Origin: Pelagibacterales bacterium SAG-MED48
GTDB taxonomy: Bacteria > Pseudomonadota > Alphaproteobacteria > Pelagibacterales > Pelagibacteraceae
DNA length: 59,962 nucleotides
Direction of reading: 5' to 3'
NCBI GenBank assembly: GCA_014653375.1
Contig: JACWEP010000006.1
Coordinates: 1-59,962, forward strand
Part shown: positions 9,078 to 18,387 of the stretch, in pieces
Position numbering within the stretch: the first letter of the stretch is position 1
How the letters are laid out: each line of letters starts with the position of its first letter
The notes under the pieces: model-generated
The model's database searches: none
Told to the model about the DNA's origin: nothing
Seen by the model: the letters and a program-made list of their open reading frames with translations, nothing else
Made by a program: the position numbers and the translations under genes

Positions 9078-9714
9078 TCAAGTCTCTACTCAATCTTTTT
9101 TCAGCTTGTCTTTTTATATCTGAATTTGAGTTTTCTAAACCGATTATTTGATTGAAAAATTCTTTAGATTTTTGTTTTTGATCTTTTGAATAAAAATATT
9201 CGGCCATTAGATATAATGCGTGAGATTTCCATACACTCTTAGAATTGATTAATGGATTTAAGATACTCAATAATTTACCTTCATCAGCTTGATCTGCATT
9301 AAATAAAGCTTTCTTATATATTACTAAATTTTTCATTTCCTCATCTAAGGAAGTTTTTTCAATTAAAATATCAAAATAACTATTTAGCTCTCCTTGGTCG
9401 CTAATAAGTTTATTATCTATAATAAAATATAAAGATAGTGGTGAGTATGTTGGATCTTTTTCATTTATAATTTCTACTAAATTTTTAACTGCGTTATCTT
9501 TAATGTTTTCTGAGTAAGTTAAAGTTATCGAATTATACTTATCTGATATCTCAATTTTTTGATTAGTTTTATATTTATCGAAACTATAAGCGCCTATTAA
9601 AACGATAACTATAGTCAATAATATCGAAGTAATCTTTACTTTATTCTTAATAAAAAAATTTCTTACTTTTTCGTTTCTTGTATTGCTATTTATAATTGAA
9701 ATATCTTCATCCAT
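9070..9714 (-). CDS. YfgM-like inner-membrane tetratricopeptide protein
   Basis: A 214-residue protein with a single N-terminal membrane segment at about residues 28-46 (ITSILLTIVIVLIGAYSF) and a helical periplasmic domain of the TPR_21 type. YfgM in E. coli is a periplasmic chaperone partner of the Sec translocon. The N-terminus is cytoplasmic and short. Conservation in this family is low, so the call rests on architecture plus position directly before bamB. Confidence 0.75.
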   Translation of the reverse strand: MDEDISIINSNTRNEKVRNFFIKNKVKITSILLTIVIVLIGAYSFDKYKTNQKIEISDKYNSITLTYSENIKDNAVKNLVEIINEKDPTYSPLSLYFIIDNKLISDQGELNSYFDILIEKTSLDEEMKNLVIYKKALFNADQADEGKLLSILNPLINSKSVWKSHALYLMAEYFYSKDQKQKSKEFFNQIIGLENSNSDIKRQAEKRLSRDLSE

Positions 9715-9716
9715 AA

Positions 9717-12386
9717 CTAAATCATATTCCTTAAAACGTACTGGAGTATTCCTCCATTTTTATAATATTCTAGTTCATTTTTAGTATCAATTCTGCATAA
9801 AGTTTTGACTTTTTTAATATCCCCTGATGCATATTTGATCTCTAAATTCACTTCATCAGAGGGGTTAATTCCATTTTCAATATTAAGAACACTGATTAAT
9901 TCTGATCCAATTAAATTTAAATTTTTTCTATTAACATTATCCATAAATTGTAATGGTAAAATACCCATCCCAATCAAATTAGACCTATGAATACGCTCAA
10001 AACTTTCTGCTATTACTGCTTTTACACCTAGCAATTTTGTTCCTTTGGCTGCCCAATCTCTTGAAGATCCAGTTCCATATTCTTTACCCCCTATAACAAT
10101 TAAATTAGTTCCTCTATTTTTGTATTCAACTACTGCGTCATAAACGGGAAGTACTTTTCCTTCTGGATATATTTTTGTAAATCCACCTTCAGTGCCCGGC
10201 GCCATTTCATTTCTAATTCTAATATTTGCAAATGTACCTCTCATCATTACTTCATGATTTCCTCTTCTTGATCCATAAGAGTTATAATCTTTTGGAAGGA
10301 TTTGATGTTCCATAAAATATTCACCAGTTGGACTATCTTTTTGAATATTTCCTGCTGGTGAAATATGATCAGTTGTAACCATATCTCCCAAAATCAATAA
10401 TGGTCTTGCATCTTTAATTTCCTTAAATCCTTCAGGCTCATCAGATAGACCATCAAAAAAAGGTGGTTTTTTTACATAGGTTGAACCTTCATCCCAATTA
10501 TAAATACTTGTTTCTTCTGTTTTAATTTTTTGCCACTGACTAGGTCCGTCAGAGACATTTGAATATCTTTGAATAAACATATCAGCATTTAAAGATTGTT
10601 TTAAAGTATCTTCTATCTCTTGGTTAGATGGCCATATGTCTTTTAAATAAACATTATTTCCATCTTTATCTTTACCTAGTGCATCTTTATATAAATCAAA
10701 CTCCATATGTCCTGCTAGAGCATATGCGACTACTAAAGGTGGAGATGCTAAATAATTTGCTTTAATATGAGGTGAAATTCTTCCTTCAAAATTTCTATTA
10801 CCTGACAAAACTGAAACTGCATAAATATTTTCTTTTTGAATAGCATCAACTATATTTTCAGGTAAAGGACCAGAATTACCAATACATGTTGTACATCCAT
10901 AGCCTACCAAATTAAAACCAAGTTTATCAAGGTAAGTATTTAATTCTGCTTTTGCTAGATAATCAGTAACAACTTGAGAACCAGGCGCTAAAGAAGTTTT
11001 TACCCATGGTTTAACTTCCAGTCCTAATTCAACAGCCTTTTTAGCAAGTAATCCAGCACCTATTAATACATTTGGGTTAGAAGTATTAGTACAAGAAGTA
11101 ATTGCAGCTATTAAAATTGATCCATCTTTAATTTCATAATCTGTATTTGAAACTTTTGAGATAGAATAATCTTTTTTATTTGTTGCATCTTCAAGTACTT
11201 TTTTAAATGAAGTTGAAGCCTCAGTTAACAAAACTTTATCCTGTGGTCTCTTCGGCCCTGAAATTGTAGGAACTACTGTAGACATGTCTAATGAAATTTT
11301 ATCCGTAAATTCTATTTCATCACTTGCCCATAAACCTTGCTCTTTAGCATATTTTTCAACAACATCTACTGTGTGCTGATCTCTTCCCGAAAATTTTAAA
11401 TATTTTAATGTTTCATTGTCAATTGGAAAAAAACCACAAGTAGCACCATACTCAGGAGCCATATTTGCAATCGTTGCTCTATCAGCTAGTGTTAGATTTT
11501 TTAATCCATCTCCATAAAATTCAACAAACTTACCCACAACACCTTTGTCTCTTAACATTTTAACAACTGTTAAAACTAAATCAGTTGCTGTTGTACCTTC
11601 TGGCATTTTATTTTTAACCTCAAAACCAATTACTTCAGGAATTAACATTGAAATAGGTTGACCTAACATTCCTGCTTCAGCCTCAATACCTCCAACACCC
11701 CAACCTAATACTGACAAACCATTAACCATTGTTGTATGACTATCGGTGCCAACTAAAGTATCTGGAAATAAATATTTATCCCCTTCAAATTCTTCTGACC
11801 ACACTACCTTAGATAAGTACTCTAAGTTTACTTGATGACAAATTCCTGTTCCAGGTGGAACTATTCTAAAATTATTAAATGCTTGTTGGCCCCATTTTAA
11901 AAATGAATATCTTTCTCCATTTCTTTCAAATTCAATATCTACATTTTTTTCAAAAGAATCTGCTTTTGCAGACTGATCAACTTGAACTGAGTGATCGATT
12001 ACAAGATCAACAGCTGACAATGGGTTAATAGTATTAGGATCTTTATTCTTATCTTTTACCGCTTCCCTCATTGCAGCAAGATCAGCTACAGCAGGAATTC
12101 CAGTATAATCTTGCAATAAAACTCTTGCAGGACGATATGCTATTTCTGTATTTGATTTTTTTAATTTGAGCCATTCTTTGATTGACTCAATTTGGTTTTT
12201 ATTTACTGACAAATCATCTTCATATCTTAATAGATTTTCTAAAAGAACTTTTAAAGATTTTGGTAATTTTGATATACCATCAAGACCATTTTGTTCAGCA
12301 TTTTTTAGAGAAAAAAATTTATAATCTTTGTCTCCAATAGAAATATTAGCTAAAGATTTGTAAGAATTTTTTGTCCCTGGTTTCAT
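9717..12386 (-). CDS. acnA: Aconitate hydratase A
   Basis: An 889-residue aconitase of the AcnA/IRP type, which interconverts citrate and isocitrate in the TCA cycle. The three cysteines that hold the 4Fe-4S cluster are visible: one in TSCTNTSNP (near residue 431) and two in GCTTCIGNSGP (near 497 and 500). Other conserved stretches are VGTDSHTTMVNGL and GSSRDWAAKGT. It is full length. It lies one base after the lysE-like gene and two bases before the YfgM-like gene. Confidence 0.97.
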   Translation of the reverse strand: MKPGTKNSYKSLANISIGDKDYKFFSLKNAEQNGLDGISKLPKSLKVLLENLLRYEDDLSVNKNQIESIKEWLKLKKSNTEIAYRPARVLLQDYTGIPAVADLAAMREAVKDKNKDPNTINPLSAVDLVIDHSVQVDQSAKADSFEKNVDIEFERNGERYSFLKWGQQAFNNFRIVPPGTGICHQVNLEYLSKVVWSEEFEGDKYLFPDTLVGTDSHTTMVNGLSVLGWGVGGIEAEAGMLGQPISMLIPEVIGFEVKNKMPEGTTATDLVLTVVKMLRDKGVVGKFVEFYGDGLKNLTLADRATIANMAPEYGATCGFFPIDNETLKYLKFSGRDQHTVDVVEKYAKEQGLWASDEIEFTDKISLDMSTVVPTISGPKRPQDKVLLTEASTSFKKVLEDATNKKDYSISKVSNTDYEIKDGSILIAAITSCTNTSNPNVLIGAGLLAKKAVELGLEVKPWVKTSLAPGSQVVTDYLAKAELNTYLDKLGFNLVGYGCTTCIGNSGPLPENIVDAIQKENIYAVSVLSGNRNFEGRISPHIKANYLASPPLVVAYALAGHMEFDLYKDALGKDKDGNNVYLKDIWPSNQEIEDTLKQSLNADMFIQRYSNVSDGPSQWQKIKTEETSIYNWDEGSTYVKKPPFFDGLSDEPEGFKEIKDARPLLILGDMVTTDHISPAGNIQKDSPTGEYFMEHQILPKDYNSYGSRRGNHEVMMRGTFANIRIRNEMAPGTEGGFTKIYPEGKVLPVYDAVVEYKNRGTNLIVIGGKEYGTGSSRDWAAKGTKLLGVKAVIAESFERIHRSNLIGMGILPLQFMDNVNRKNLNLIGSELISVLNIENGINPSDEVNLEIKYASGDIKKVKTLCRIDTKNELEYYKNGGILQYVLRNMI

Positions 12387-12387
12387 A

Positions 12388-12981
12388 TTATAAATAAAAA
12401 GTTATTATGCTTAATAAAAGAAGCAGTGACATAGCATAATTAAAATAATTAATAAATTTCTGATTTGTCGCGAATTTCCTAATAAATTTACCCATAAATG
12501 TCCAAAGAGTAATACTTGTGACCGAAACTAGTAAGGCAAGAATAATAATTTGAGTCGTATAATTCACAAAGTTTTCTCCTGGATCAATATACGTAGATAC
12601 AACAATTATTGATGCAATTACTCCCTTTGGATTCAAGAATTGAAAGATAAAAGTTTCTATAAATTTAACTGGTTTTTTATTTTTGGTTTCTTGATTCGAG
12701 GATCCTGAAAATGAAATCTTATAAGCTAAAAAAATTAAAAATAATGTTCCTAGATACTTTAATATTTCTTGAATTAGTGGATAAAGTTTAAATACATTTA
12801 TTAGCCCTAAAGCTAAACATAATAAAAGAAAAGGAAACCCTAGAGTAACTCCCATAATATGTGGTAGAGTTCTTTTAATTCCAAAATTAAATCCAGAATA
12901 AAATGCTACAAAATTATTTGGTCCTGGTGTGTACGCAGCAACTATTCCAAACAATATAATTGATAAAATTTCTGGGTGCAT
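12388..12981 (-). CDS. LysE/RhtB family amino-acid exporter
   Basis: A 197-residue membrane protein with about six hydrophobic segments and the family signature GIVAAYTPGPNNFVAFYSG near the N-terminus. LysE/RhtB proteins export amino acids such as lysine, homoserine or threonine; the substrate here cannot be deduced. It sits between the csaA-like gene and acnA with gaps of one to two bases. Confidence 0.87.
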   Translation of the reverse strand: MHPEILSIILFGIVAAYTPGPNNFVAFYSGFNFGIKRTLPHIMGVTLGFPFLLLCLALGLINVFKLYPLIQEILKYLGTLFLIFLAYKISFSGSSNQETKNKKPVKFIETFIFQFLNPKGVIASIIVVSTYIDPGENFVNYTTQIIILALLVSVTSITLWTFMGKFIRKFATNQKFINYFNYAMSLLLLLSIITFYL

Positions 12982-12983
12982 TA

Positions 12984-13325
12984 TTAAGCAATTGGTAAAC
13001 CATTCTCTGACTTTTGAGATGGATGAACTAAAATTACTTTTCCCTCTTTATCAATTGACCCTAAAATTAAAACTTGTGATACAACCCCTGCAATATTTTT
13101 TTCTGCAAAATTACATACTCCAATTACTTGTTTTCCTTTAAGATTTTCCTCATTATAGTAATGAGTAATTTGAGCAGATGATTGCTTTATTCCAATCTCT
13201 TCTCCAAAGTCAACTTCAACTACTAGTGATGGTTTTCTAGCTTTTTCATTTTTTTTTACAGAGATTACAGTTCCAACACGAATATCTACTTTATCAAAAT
13301 CATCAAAGGTAATTTGTTCTTTCAT
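12984..13325 (-). CDS. csaA: CsaA-like tRNA-binding-domain protein
   Basis: A 113-residue stand-alone OB-fold of the tRNA-binding (EMAP II/Trbp111) type. The pattern FDKVDIRVGTVISV near the N-terminus and KQVIGVCNFAEKNIAGVVSQ match CsaA, a small dimer described as having export-related chaperone and tRNA-binding properties. It is the first gene of the minus-strand operon that runs to yjbQ. The divergent argE-like gene begins 18 bases away, so the two share one short promoter region. Confidence 0.88.
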   Translation of the reverse strand: MKEQITFDDFDKVDIRVGTVISVKKNEKARKPSLVVEVDFGEEIGIKQSSAQITHYYNEENLKGKQVIGVCNFAEKNIAGVVSQVLILGSIDKEGKVILVHPSQKSENGLPIA

Positions 13326-13343
13326 ATAATTAATATATAATGG

Positions 13344-14543
13344 ATGAAAAATATGAGTACAGGAAATAATTCAGATCTTTTATTTAATAATTCTGTTAAA
13401 ATTTTAACAGACTTAATAGGTTTTAAAACTATATCTGGAGAGGATAATACCGCATTAATTGATTACTGCGATGATATCTTAAAAAAATTAGGTGCTACTT
13501 CTTTTAGAACATACGATGATGAAAAAAAAAGAGTAAATCTATTTGCAACTCTTAAAGCTAAAAACACAAATAATAAAAAACCAATAATTTTATCAGGCCA
13601 TACTGATGTTGTTCCAGTTTCAAAAGGTTGGAGCTCAGATCCTTTCACAGCTACAATTAGAGAAGATAAATTATATGGAAGAGGCTCATGCGATATGAAA
13701 GGTTTTATTGCATGTACTTTAGCTTATGCACCCATCTACTCTAAATCTAATCTAGATAGGGATATTCATTTTTCTTTTACATTTGATGAAGAAACTGCCT
13801 GTCAAGGAGCTCCTATATTAATTGAAGAATTAAAAAAAAGAGGGATTAAAAACGGTATTTGTATCATTGGTGAACCTACTAATATGAAAATTATTGATGC
13901 TCATAAAGGATGTTATGAATATACAACTTATTTTAAAGGGTTAGCGGGTCACAGTTCTGCTCCACATAAAGGTGTAAGTGCTGTTGAATATGCTTCAAGA
14001 TACGTAAATAAATTAATTGAATTAAGAGAAAAACTTAAAGAAAGAACTCCAAAAGATTCTATTTTTGATCCACCACATTCAACTCTTTCAATTGGAGGAA
14101 TATTTGGCGGAATTGCTCATAATGTTATAGCTGATAAATGTCATGTGAATTGGGAGACAAGACCGGTTGTAAAAGAGGATGCTGTATTTTTAAATCAAGA
14201 ATTAGATAAATATGCAAATGAAGTATTGCTACCAGAAATGAAAAAAATTTTTCCAAATGCATCCATTGAAAAAGATATTATTGGAGAGATAGTTGGTTTT
14301 GACCGAGAAGAGAAATCAGATGCATGTGAGTTAATCTCAAACTTAACAGGTGATAATTCTAGACAAGTAGTTTCATTTGGGACTGAGGCAGGATTATTTC
14401 AAGAAATTGGAATTAGCACAGTTGTATGTGGACCTGGCTCAATTGAACAAGCGCATAAAATTGATGAGTTTATAGTTTTAGATGAACTTAAAAAATGTAT
14501 TAACCTTTTAGATGGAATTAAAAATAATTCCGTTCCTAATTAA
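13344..14543 (+). CDS. argE: ArgE/DapE-type M20 deacylase, probably acetylornithine deacetylase
   Basis: A 399-residue M20 metallohydrolase. Zinc ligands and catalytic residues are visible: SGHTDVVP (His86, Asp88), GSCDMKG (Asp117) and FDEETACQGA (Glu149/150). Closest pattern match is proteobacterial ArgE, which removes acetate from N-acetylornithine in arginine synthesis. Other M20 specificities cannot be excluded. ATG codons at 13344 and 13353 are both possible starts; there is no clear Shine-Dalgarno site. The 3' end overlaps the convergent aldehyde dehydrogenase by four bases. Confidence 0.85.
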   Translation: MKNMSTGNNSDLLFNNSVKILTDLIGFKTISGEDNTALIDYCDDILKKLGATSFRTYDDEKKRVNLFATLKAKNTNNKKPIILSGHTDVVPVSKGWSSDPFTATIREDKLYGRGSCDMKGFIACTLAYAPIYSKSNLDRDIHFSFTFDEETACQGAPILIEELKKRGIKNGICIIGEPTNMKIIDAHKGCYEYTTYFKGLAGHSSAPHKGVSAVEYASRYVNKLIELREKLKERTPKDSIFDPPHSTLSIGGIFGGIAHNVIADKCHVNWETRPVVKEDAVFLNQELDKYANEVLLPEMKKIFPNASIEKDIIGEIVGFDREEKSDACELISNLTGDNSRQVVSFGTEAGLFQEIGISTVVCGPGSIEQAHKIDEFIVLDELKKCINLLDGIKNNSVPN

Positions 14544-15976
14544 TTATTCCAACCGCTAACAGCTTTAACTTCAAGAAACTCTTCTAAACCAAGTTTTCCA
14601 GCTTCACGACCAATTCCTGAATGTTTGTAACCACCAAAAGGTGCATCTGGAGCTAATCCTGCCCCATTAATATCAACCATTCCGGATCTAAGTCTTCTTG
14701 CAACACGGTTTGCTTTTTCTTGATCTTGAGTTTGAATAAAATTTAACAGTCCATAAGGAGTATCGTTTGCAATTGTTATTGCTTCTTCTTCTGTCTCGAA
14801 CGGTATAATTGATAAAACAGGTCCAAAAATTTCAGTTCTTGCTATTTGCATTTGATTATTTACATCTGCAAAAGCTGTAGGTTTTACAAAGTATCCTTTA
14901 TCTAACCCATCTGGTTTACCCGTTCCTCCAGCAACTAATTTCGCTCCCTCATCAATTCCAACTTGAATTAATGATTGAATTTTATCAAATTGAGTTTTTG
15001 ATACAACCGGTCCAATATGATCACCCTCTTTAGTTGCAACATCAACTTTCATTGAATTAGCAAAGTTTTTAACTCTTTCAACTGTCTCTTCATAAATAGA
15101 TTTTTCAACTAACATTCTAGTAGGTGCATTACATGATTGACCTGTATTTCTAAAACATCTTAAAGCACCTCTTTCAACTGCCTCTGCATCAGCATCTTTA
15201 AAGATTATATTGGCACCCTTTCCACCCAATTCCAAACTTACTCTTTTAAAATCATTGGCTGCATTTTGTGAAATTAAGGCTCCTGCTCTAGTTGATCCTG
15301 TAAATGAAATCATATTTACATCAGGGTGACTTGTTAAAGCATTTCCAGTCACAGCTCCATCTCCATTCACTAAATTAAAAACACCTTTTGGTAATTTTAT
15401 TTCATCAATCATTTCAGCTAAGATCATTGAAGATAATGGTGCAATTTCTGAAGGCTTAAGAACCATTGTACATCCTGCTGCAATTGCTGGGATTACTTTT
15501 AAACAAGTCTGGTTCATTGGCCAATTCCAAGGTGTAATTAATGCACAAACACCTTTTGGCTCATGTAAAATATTATTATTAGGAGCATGATCGCCTAAAA
15601 TTTTTTCAAAAGTGTAGTCCTTTAAAACTTTAATGTATGATTTGATATGACTAGCACCAGTTCCTGCTTGTAATTGAGTTGAAAAATCAATTGGCGCACC
15701 CATTTCTAAAGATATCGCTTTAGCCATGTCAGCCCATCTCTTTTTATAAATAGCATATAAAGACTCTAAATATCCAAGTCTTTCCTCTTTTGAAGAAAAA
15801 GCCCAAGTTTCAAATGCTTTTGTCGCTGCATTGACTGCATCATTAACATCTTCAACTCCTCCTAAAGAAATTACCGCACACTCTTCTTCTGTTGAGGGAT
15901 CTATTACTTTAATGTCATTAGGTTTTTTTGGAGAAACCCATTCTCCATTAATATAAAATTTTTTTTGATCTAGCAT
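14540..15976 (-). CDS. NAD(P)-dependent aldehyde dehydrogenase
   Basis: A full-length 478-residue aldehyde dehydrogenase. The nucleophile is the Cys of NTGQSCNAPTRM (near residue 282), the general base lies in VSLELGGKGAN (near 248), and the TPWNWPMNQ stretch is typical of the fold. It follows the agmatinase-type gene by 20 bases on the same strand. A role in oxidising an amino- or guanidino-aldehyde from agmatine or polyamine breakdown is suggested by that pairing only. Confidence 0.9.
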   Translation of the reverse strand: MLDQKKFYINGEWVSPKKPNDIKVIDPSTEEECAVISLGGVEDVNDAVNAATKAFETWAFSSKEERLGYLESLYAIYKKRWADMAKAISLEMGAPIDFSTQLQAGTGASHIKSYIKVLKDYTFEKILGDHAPNNNILHEPKGVCALITPWNWPMNQTCLKVIPAIAAGCTMVLKPSEIAPLSSMILAEMIDEIKLPKGVFNLVNGDGAVTGNALTSHPDVNMISFTGSTRAGALISQNAANDFKRVSLELGGKGANIIFKDADAEAVERGALRCFRNTGQSCNAPTRMLVEKSIYEETVERVKNFANSMKVDVATKEGDHIGPVVSKTQFDKIQSLIQVGIDEGAKLVAGGTGKPDGLDKGYFVKPTAFADVNNQMQIARTEIFGPVLSIIPFETEEEAITIANDTPYGLLNFIQTQDQEKANRVARRLRSGMVDINGAGLAPDAPFGGYKHSGIGREAGKLGLEEFLEVKAVSGWNN

Positions 15977-15996
15977 TTTGTGAAACTATCCTTTCT

Positions 15997-16956
15997 TTAT
16001 GATTTTGCAAATAAATTTGTTAGTTCATAAACTATTGTTGCAGCAGCTAATGAGGTTACTTCGGCATGATCGTAAGCAGGTGAAACTTCAACCACATCTG
16101 CAGAGACAAGATTTAATCCTGATAGTCCTCTTAAAACATTAACCATTTCTCTTGTGGTCATACCAGCAATTTCTGGTGTACCTGTTCCAGGAGCAAAAGC
16201 TGGATCTAATACATCTATATCTATTGATAAATATAAAGGGTTATTACCAACTCTTTTTTTAATTCTTTCTGCTATTTTATCTGTTCCTTCTGTTTGAAAC
16301 TCATCACAATGAATTATCTTAAATCCAAAACTTTCATCATTTTTAATATCATCTCTACTATAGAGTGGACCTCTAATACCAACATGCATTGAAGCATCAT
16401 CTAAAAATAATCCCTCTTCCCTTGCTCTTCTAAATGGAGTGCCATGTGTATAGGGCGCTCCAAAATAAGTATCCCAAGTATCAAGGTGAGCATCAAAATG
16501 AACTAATGAAACTGGTCCATTACATTTTTTATTAATCGCTCTAAGAAGTGGTACAGCGATGGTATGGTCACCACCTAAACTAATTATACCACCTACTCTA
16601 TTTAATAAATCAGTTGCCCCAACCTCAATTTGTTTTATGGCTTCATCAATACTAAATGGGTTACAGGTTATATCCCCGGCATCTGCAACTTGTTGAACTT
16701 TAAAAGGCTCTACATCATAACTTGGATGATAATTGGTTCTCAAATGTCTTGAGGCTTGACGAATACTTTGTGGGCCAAATCTAGCACCTGGTCTGTAACT
16801 TGTGCCAGCATCAAATGGTACTCCTACAATTGCAACATCACAGCTTTCAACATCTCTTAATTCTGGTAATCTTGCAAAAGTTGATGGACCAGCAAATCTT
16901 GGAACTTTTGTACCACTTACTGGTTGAATAGGATTTTTATTACGATCTTTTTTCAT
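15997..16956 (-). CDS. speB: Agmatinase/ureohydrolase family protein
   Basis: A 319-residue ureohydrolase with the binuclear manganese site: SLGGDHTIA, HFDAHLDTWDT and SIDIDVLDPAFAPGTGTPE. Agmatinase makes putrescine and urea from agmatine, but guanidinobutyrase and guanidinopropionase share these motifs. The following aldehyde dehydrogenase would fit a guanidino-compound catabolic unit as well as agmatine use. No signal peptide. Length is normal. Confidence 0.87.
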   Translation of the reverse strand: MKKDRNKNPIQPVSGTKVPRFAGPSTFARLPELRDVESCDVAIVGVPFDAGTSYRPGARFGPQSIRQASRHLRTNYHPSYDVEPFKVQQVADAGDITCNPFSIDEAIKQIEVGATDLLNRVGGIISLGGDHTIAVPLLRAINKKCNGPVSLVHFDAHLDTWDTYFGAPYTHGTPFRRAREEGLFLDDASMHVGIRGPLYSRDDIKNDESFGFKIIHCDEFQTEGTDKIAERIKKRVGNNPLYLSIDIDVLDPAFAPGTGTPEIAGMTTREMVNVLRGLSGLNLVSADVVEVSPAYDHAEVTSLAAATIVYELTNLFAKS

Positions 16957-17012
16957 TTATAAACAAAATGTACCACATTCTTTTTAAATCTAATATCGTC
17001 TAAATTATATAT

Positions 17013-17736
17013 ATGAGGATTTTTAAGCTAGTTTTAATATCATTTTTTTTAATAACCTCAGCAAACTCTAATTCTATTTATAATCTAATCAAAATCCCAA
17101 ATTTAGAAATCTATGAATTAAAAACTCCTAATAAACTTAAATATTTTTATGCAATCAAACCCTTTAGACTTGGTATTCAAAAAAATATAGCCTGTAGCAA
17201 CTCAGATAAGAAAAAATATGATGAAAAATATAAAATAATCTCTAACAATTTGAAAAGATATTCAAAAGAATTTTTAAGAAAGATTAATCTTAAATATATT
17301 GTCATGTGTGAAAACCTATCTATTTCAGGAATAAATACAGCTGGAATTCCAGATCATGTAATGAAAACATTAATTATAGATCTAAAATTTAATGAAAAAT
17401 ATTTTGAAAGGGCAATACACCACGAGTTATTTCATATTATTAACGATGGATATAAAGAATTATTTGATGAGGATAAATGGAAAAAATTTAATAAGCCAAA
17501 TTTTGAATATGCAGATTGCTCTACTTGTTCTAAAAAACTAGGTTTAGATACCTACGAAAATACAAATGGTTTTTTTTACCGAATATTCAAAAACAATACC
17601 ATCTGAAGATATGGCTGAAGTATACTCTCATTTAATAACTGGGAATTATGAAATTTCAGATGATAAAATTTTGAATAAAAAAATTAAATTTATTAAAGAT
17701 AAATTAAAAGAAATTGATAATACTTTTGTATTTTAA
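17013..17736 (+). pseudogene. Secreted HExxH metallopeptidase-like gene split by a frameshift at an eight-T run
   Basis: Residues 1-19 form a signal peptide (MRIFKLVLISFFLITSANS). The frame has HELFH at residues 137-141, a zinc-peptidase HExxH motif, and stops at 17606. After the run of eight T at 17569-17576 the next frame continues the same gene: GFFTEYSKTIPSEDMAEVYS and on to a TAA at 17734-17736. With seven T the product would be 240 residues and contain the EDMAE segment, which resembles the third-ligand region of such peptidases. This is either a real inactivating slip or a homopolymer sequencing error. The cyclophilin gene starts two bases later, where it would sit naturally if the gene were intact. 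Family name unknown. Confidence 0.82.
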
Positions 17737-17738
17737 GC

Positions 17739-18383
17739 ATGATAAAAAAAGTTAAAGCCTCATTGCATGAAAAATTAATTTTTATTTTTTTAATACTACT
17801 TGGAGTTTTTACATTTGGTTTTACTATTGTTATAAAAAATAAGTGTTTGTTTGTAAAAAATTTTGATCTACAGAAAATTAATTTTGAAAAACCAAAAAAT
17901 ATTGTTGTGCTTAATGCTGAATGTGGAAATGTTGTCATTGAACTCTATCCTGAAATATCTCCAAATGGAGTTGAGAGATTTAAAGAATTAATTAATTTAA
18001 AAGTATACGATAATGTTGCTTTTCACAGAGTAATTAAAGATAAACTGGTTCAAGCGGGGGATCTTGAGTTTGGTAAAAAAAATCAGTTAGATTATGGAAA
18101 AATTGGAACTGGAAAATCTGGTCTTGGAACAATTAAATCAGAGATTGATGCACAGTTTGATTTTAATAGAGGAAGTGTTGGTTTAGCCAGAACCTTGAAA
18201 TATGATACTGAAGATAGTCAGTTTTTTATTACTCTCGATGATGAGCCATTATTTGAAGGCGAATATACTCCTATTGGGAAAGTAATTTATGGGATTAATG
18301 TTTTAGAAAAAATAAAATACTCTCATAGGTCTGAATATGTATTAAGACCTGATTTTATTAATACAATTAGAATGTATCAGTAA
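17739..18383 (+). CDS. Membrane-anchored cyclophilin-type peptidyl-prolyl isomerase
   Basis: A 214-residue protein with one N-terminal membrane segment (about residues 13-31) and a cyclophilin domain from about residue 55. Conserved parts are FHRVIKDKLVQAGD (catalytic Arg), GSVGLAR and DSQFFITLDD. The domain is therefore probably periplasmic and helps fold exported proteins. It lies two bases after the frameshifted metallopeptidase-like gene and is convergent with the FadN-type gene. Confidence 0.9.
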   Translation: MIKKVKASLHEKLIFIFLILLGVFTFGFTIVIKNKCLFVKNFDLQKINFEKPKNIVVLNAECGNVVIELYPEISPNGVERFKELINLKVYDNVAFHRVIKDKLVQAGDLEFGKKNQLDYGKIGTGKSGLGTIKSEIDAQFDFNRGSVGLARTLKYDTEDSQFFITLDDEPLFEGEYTPIGKVIYGINVLEKIKYSHRSEYVLRPDFINTIRMYQ

Positions 18384-18387
18384 GAAG

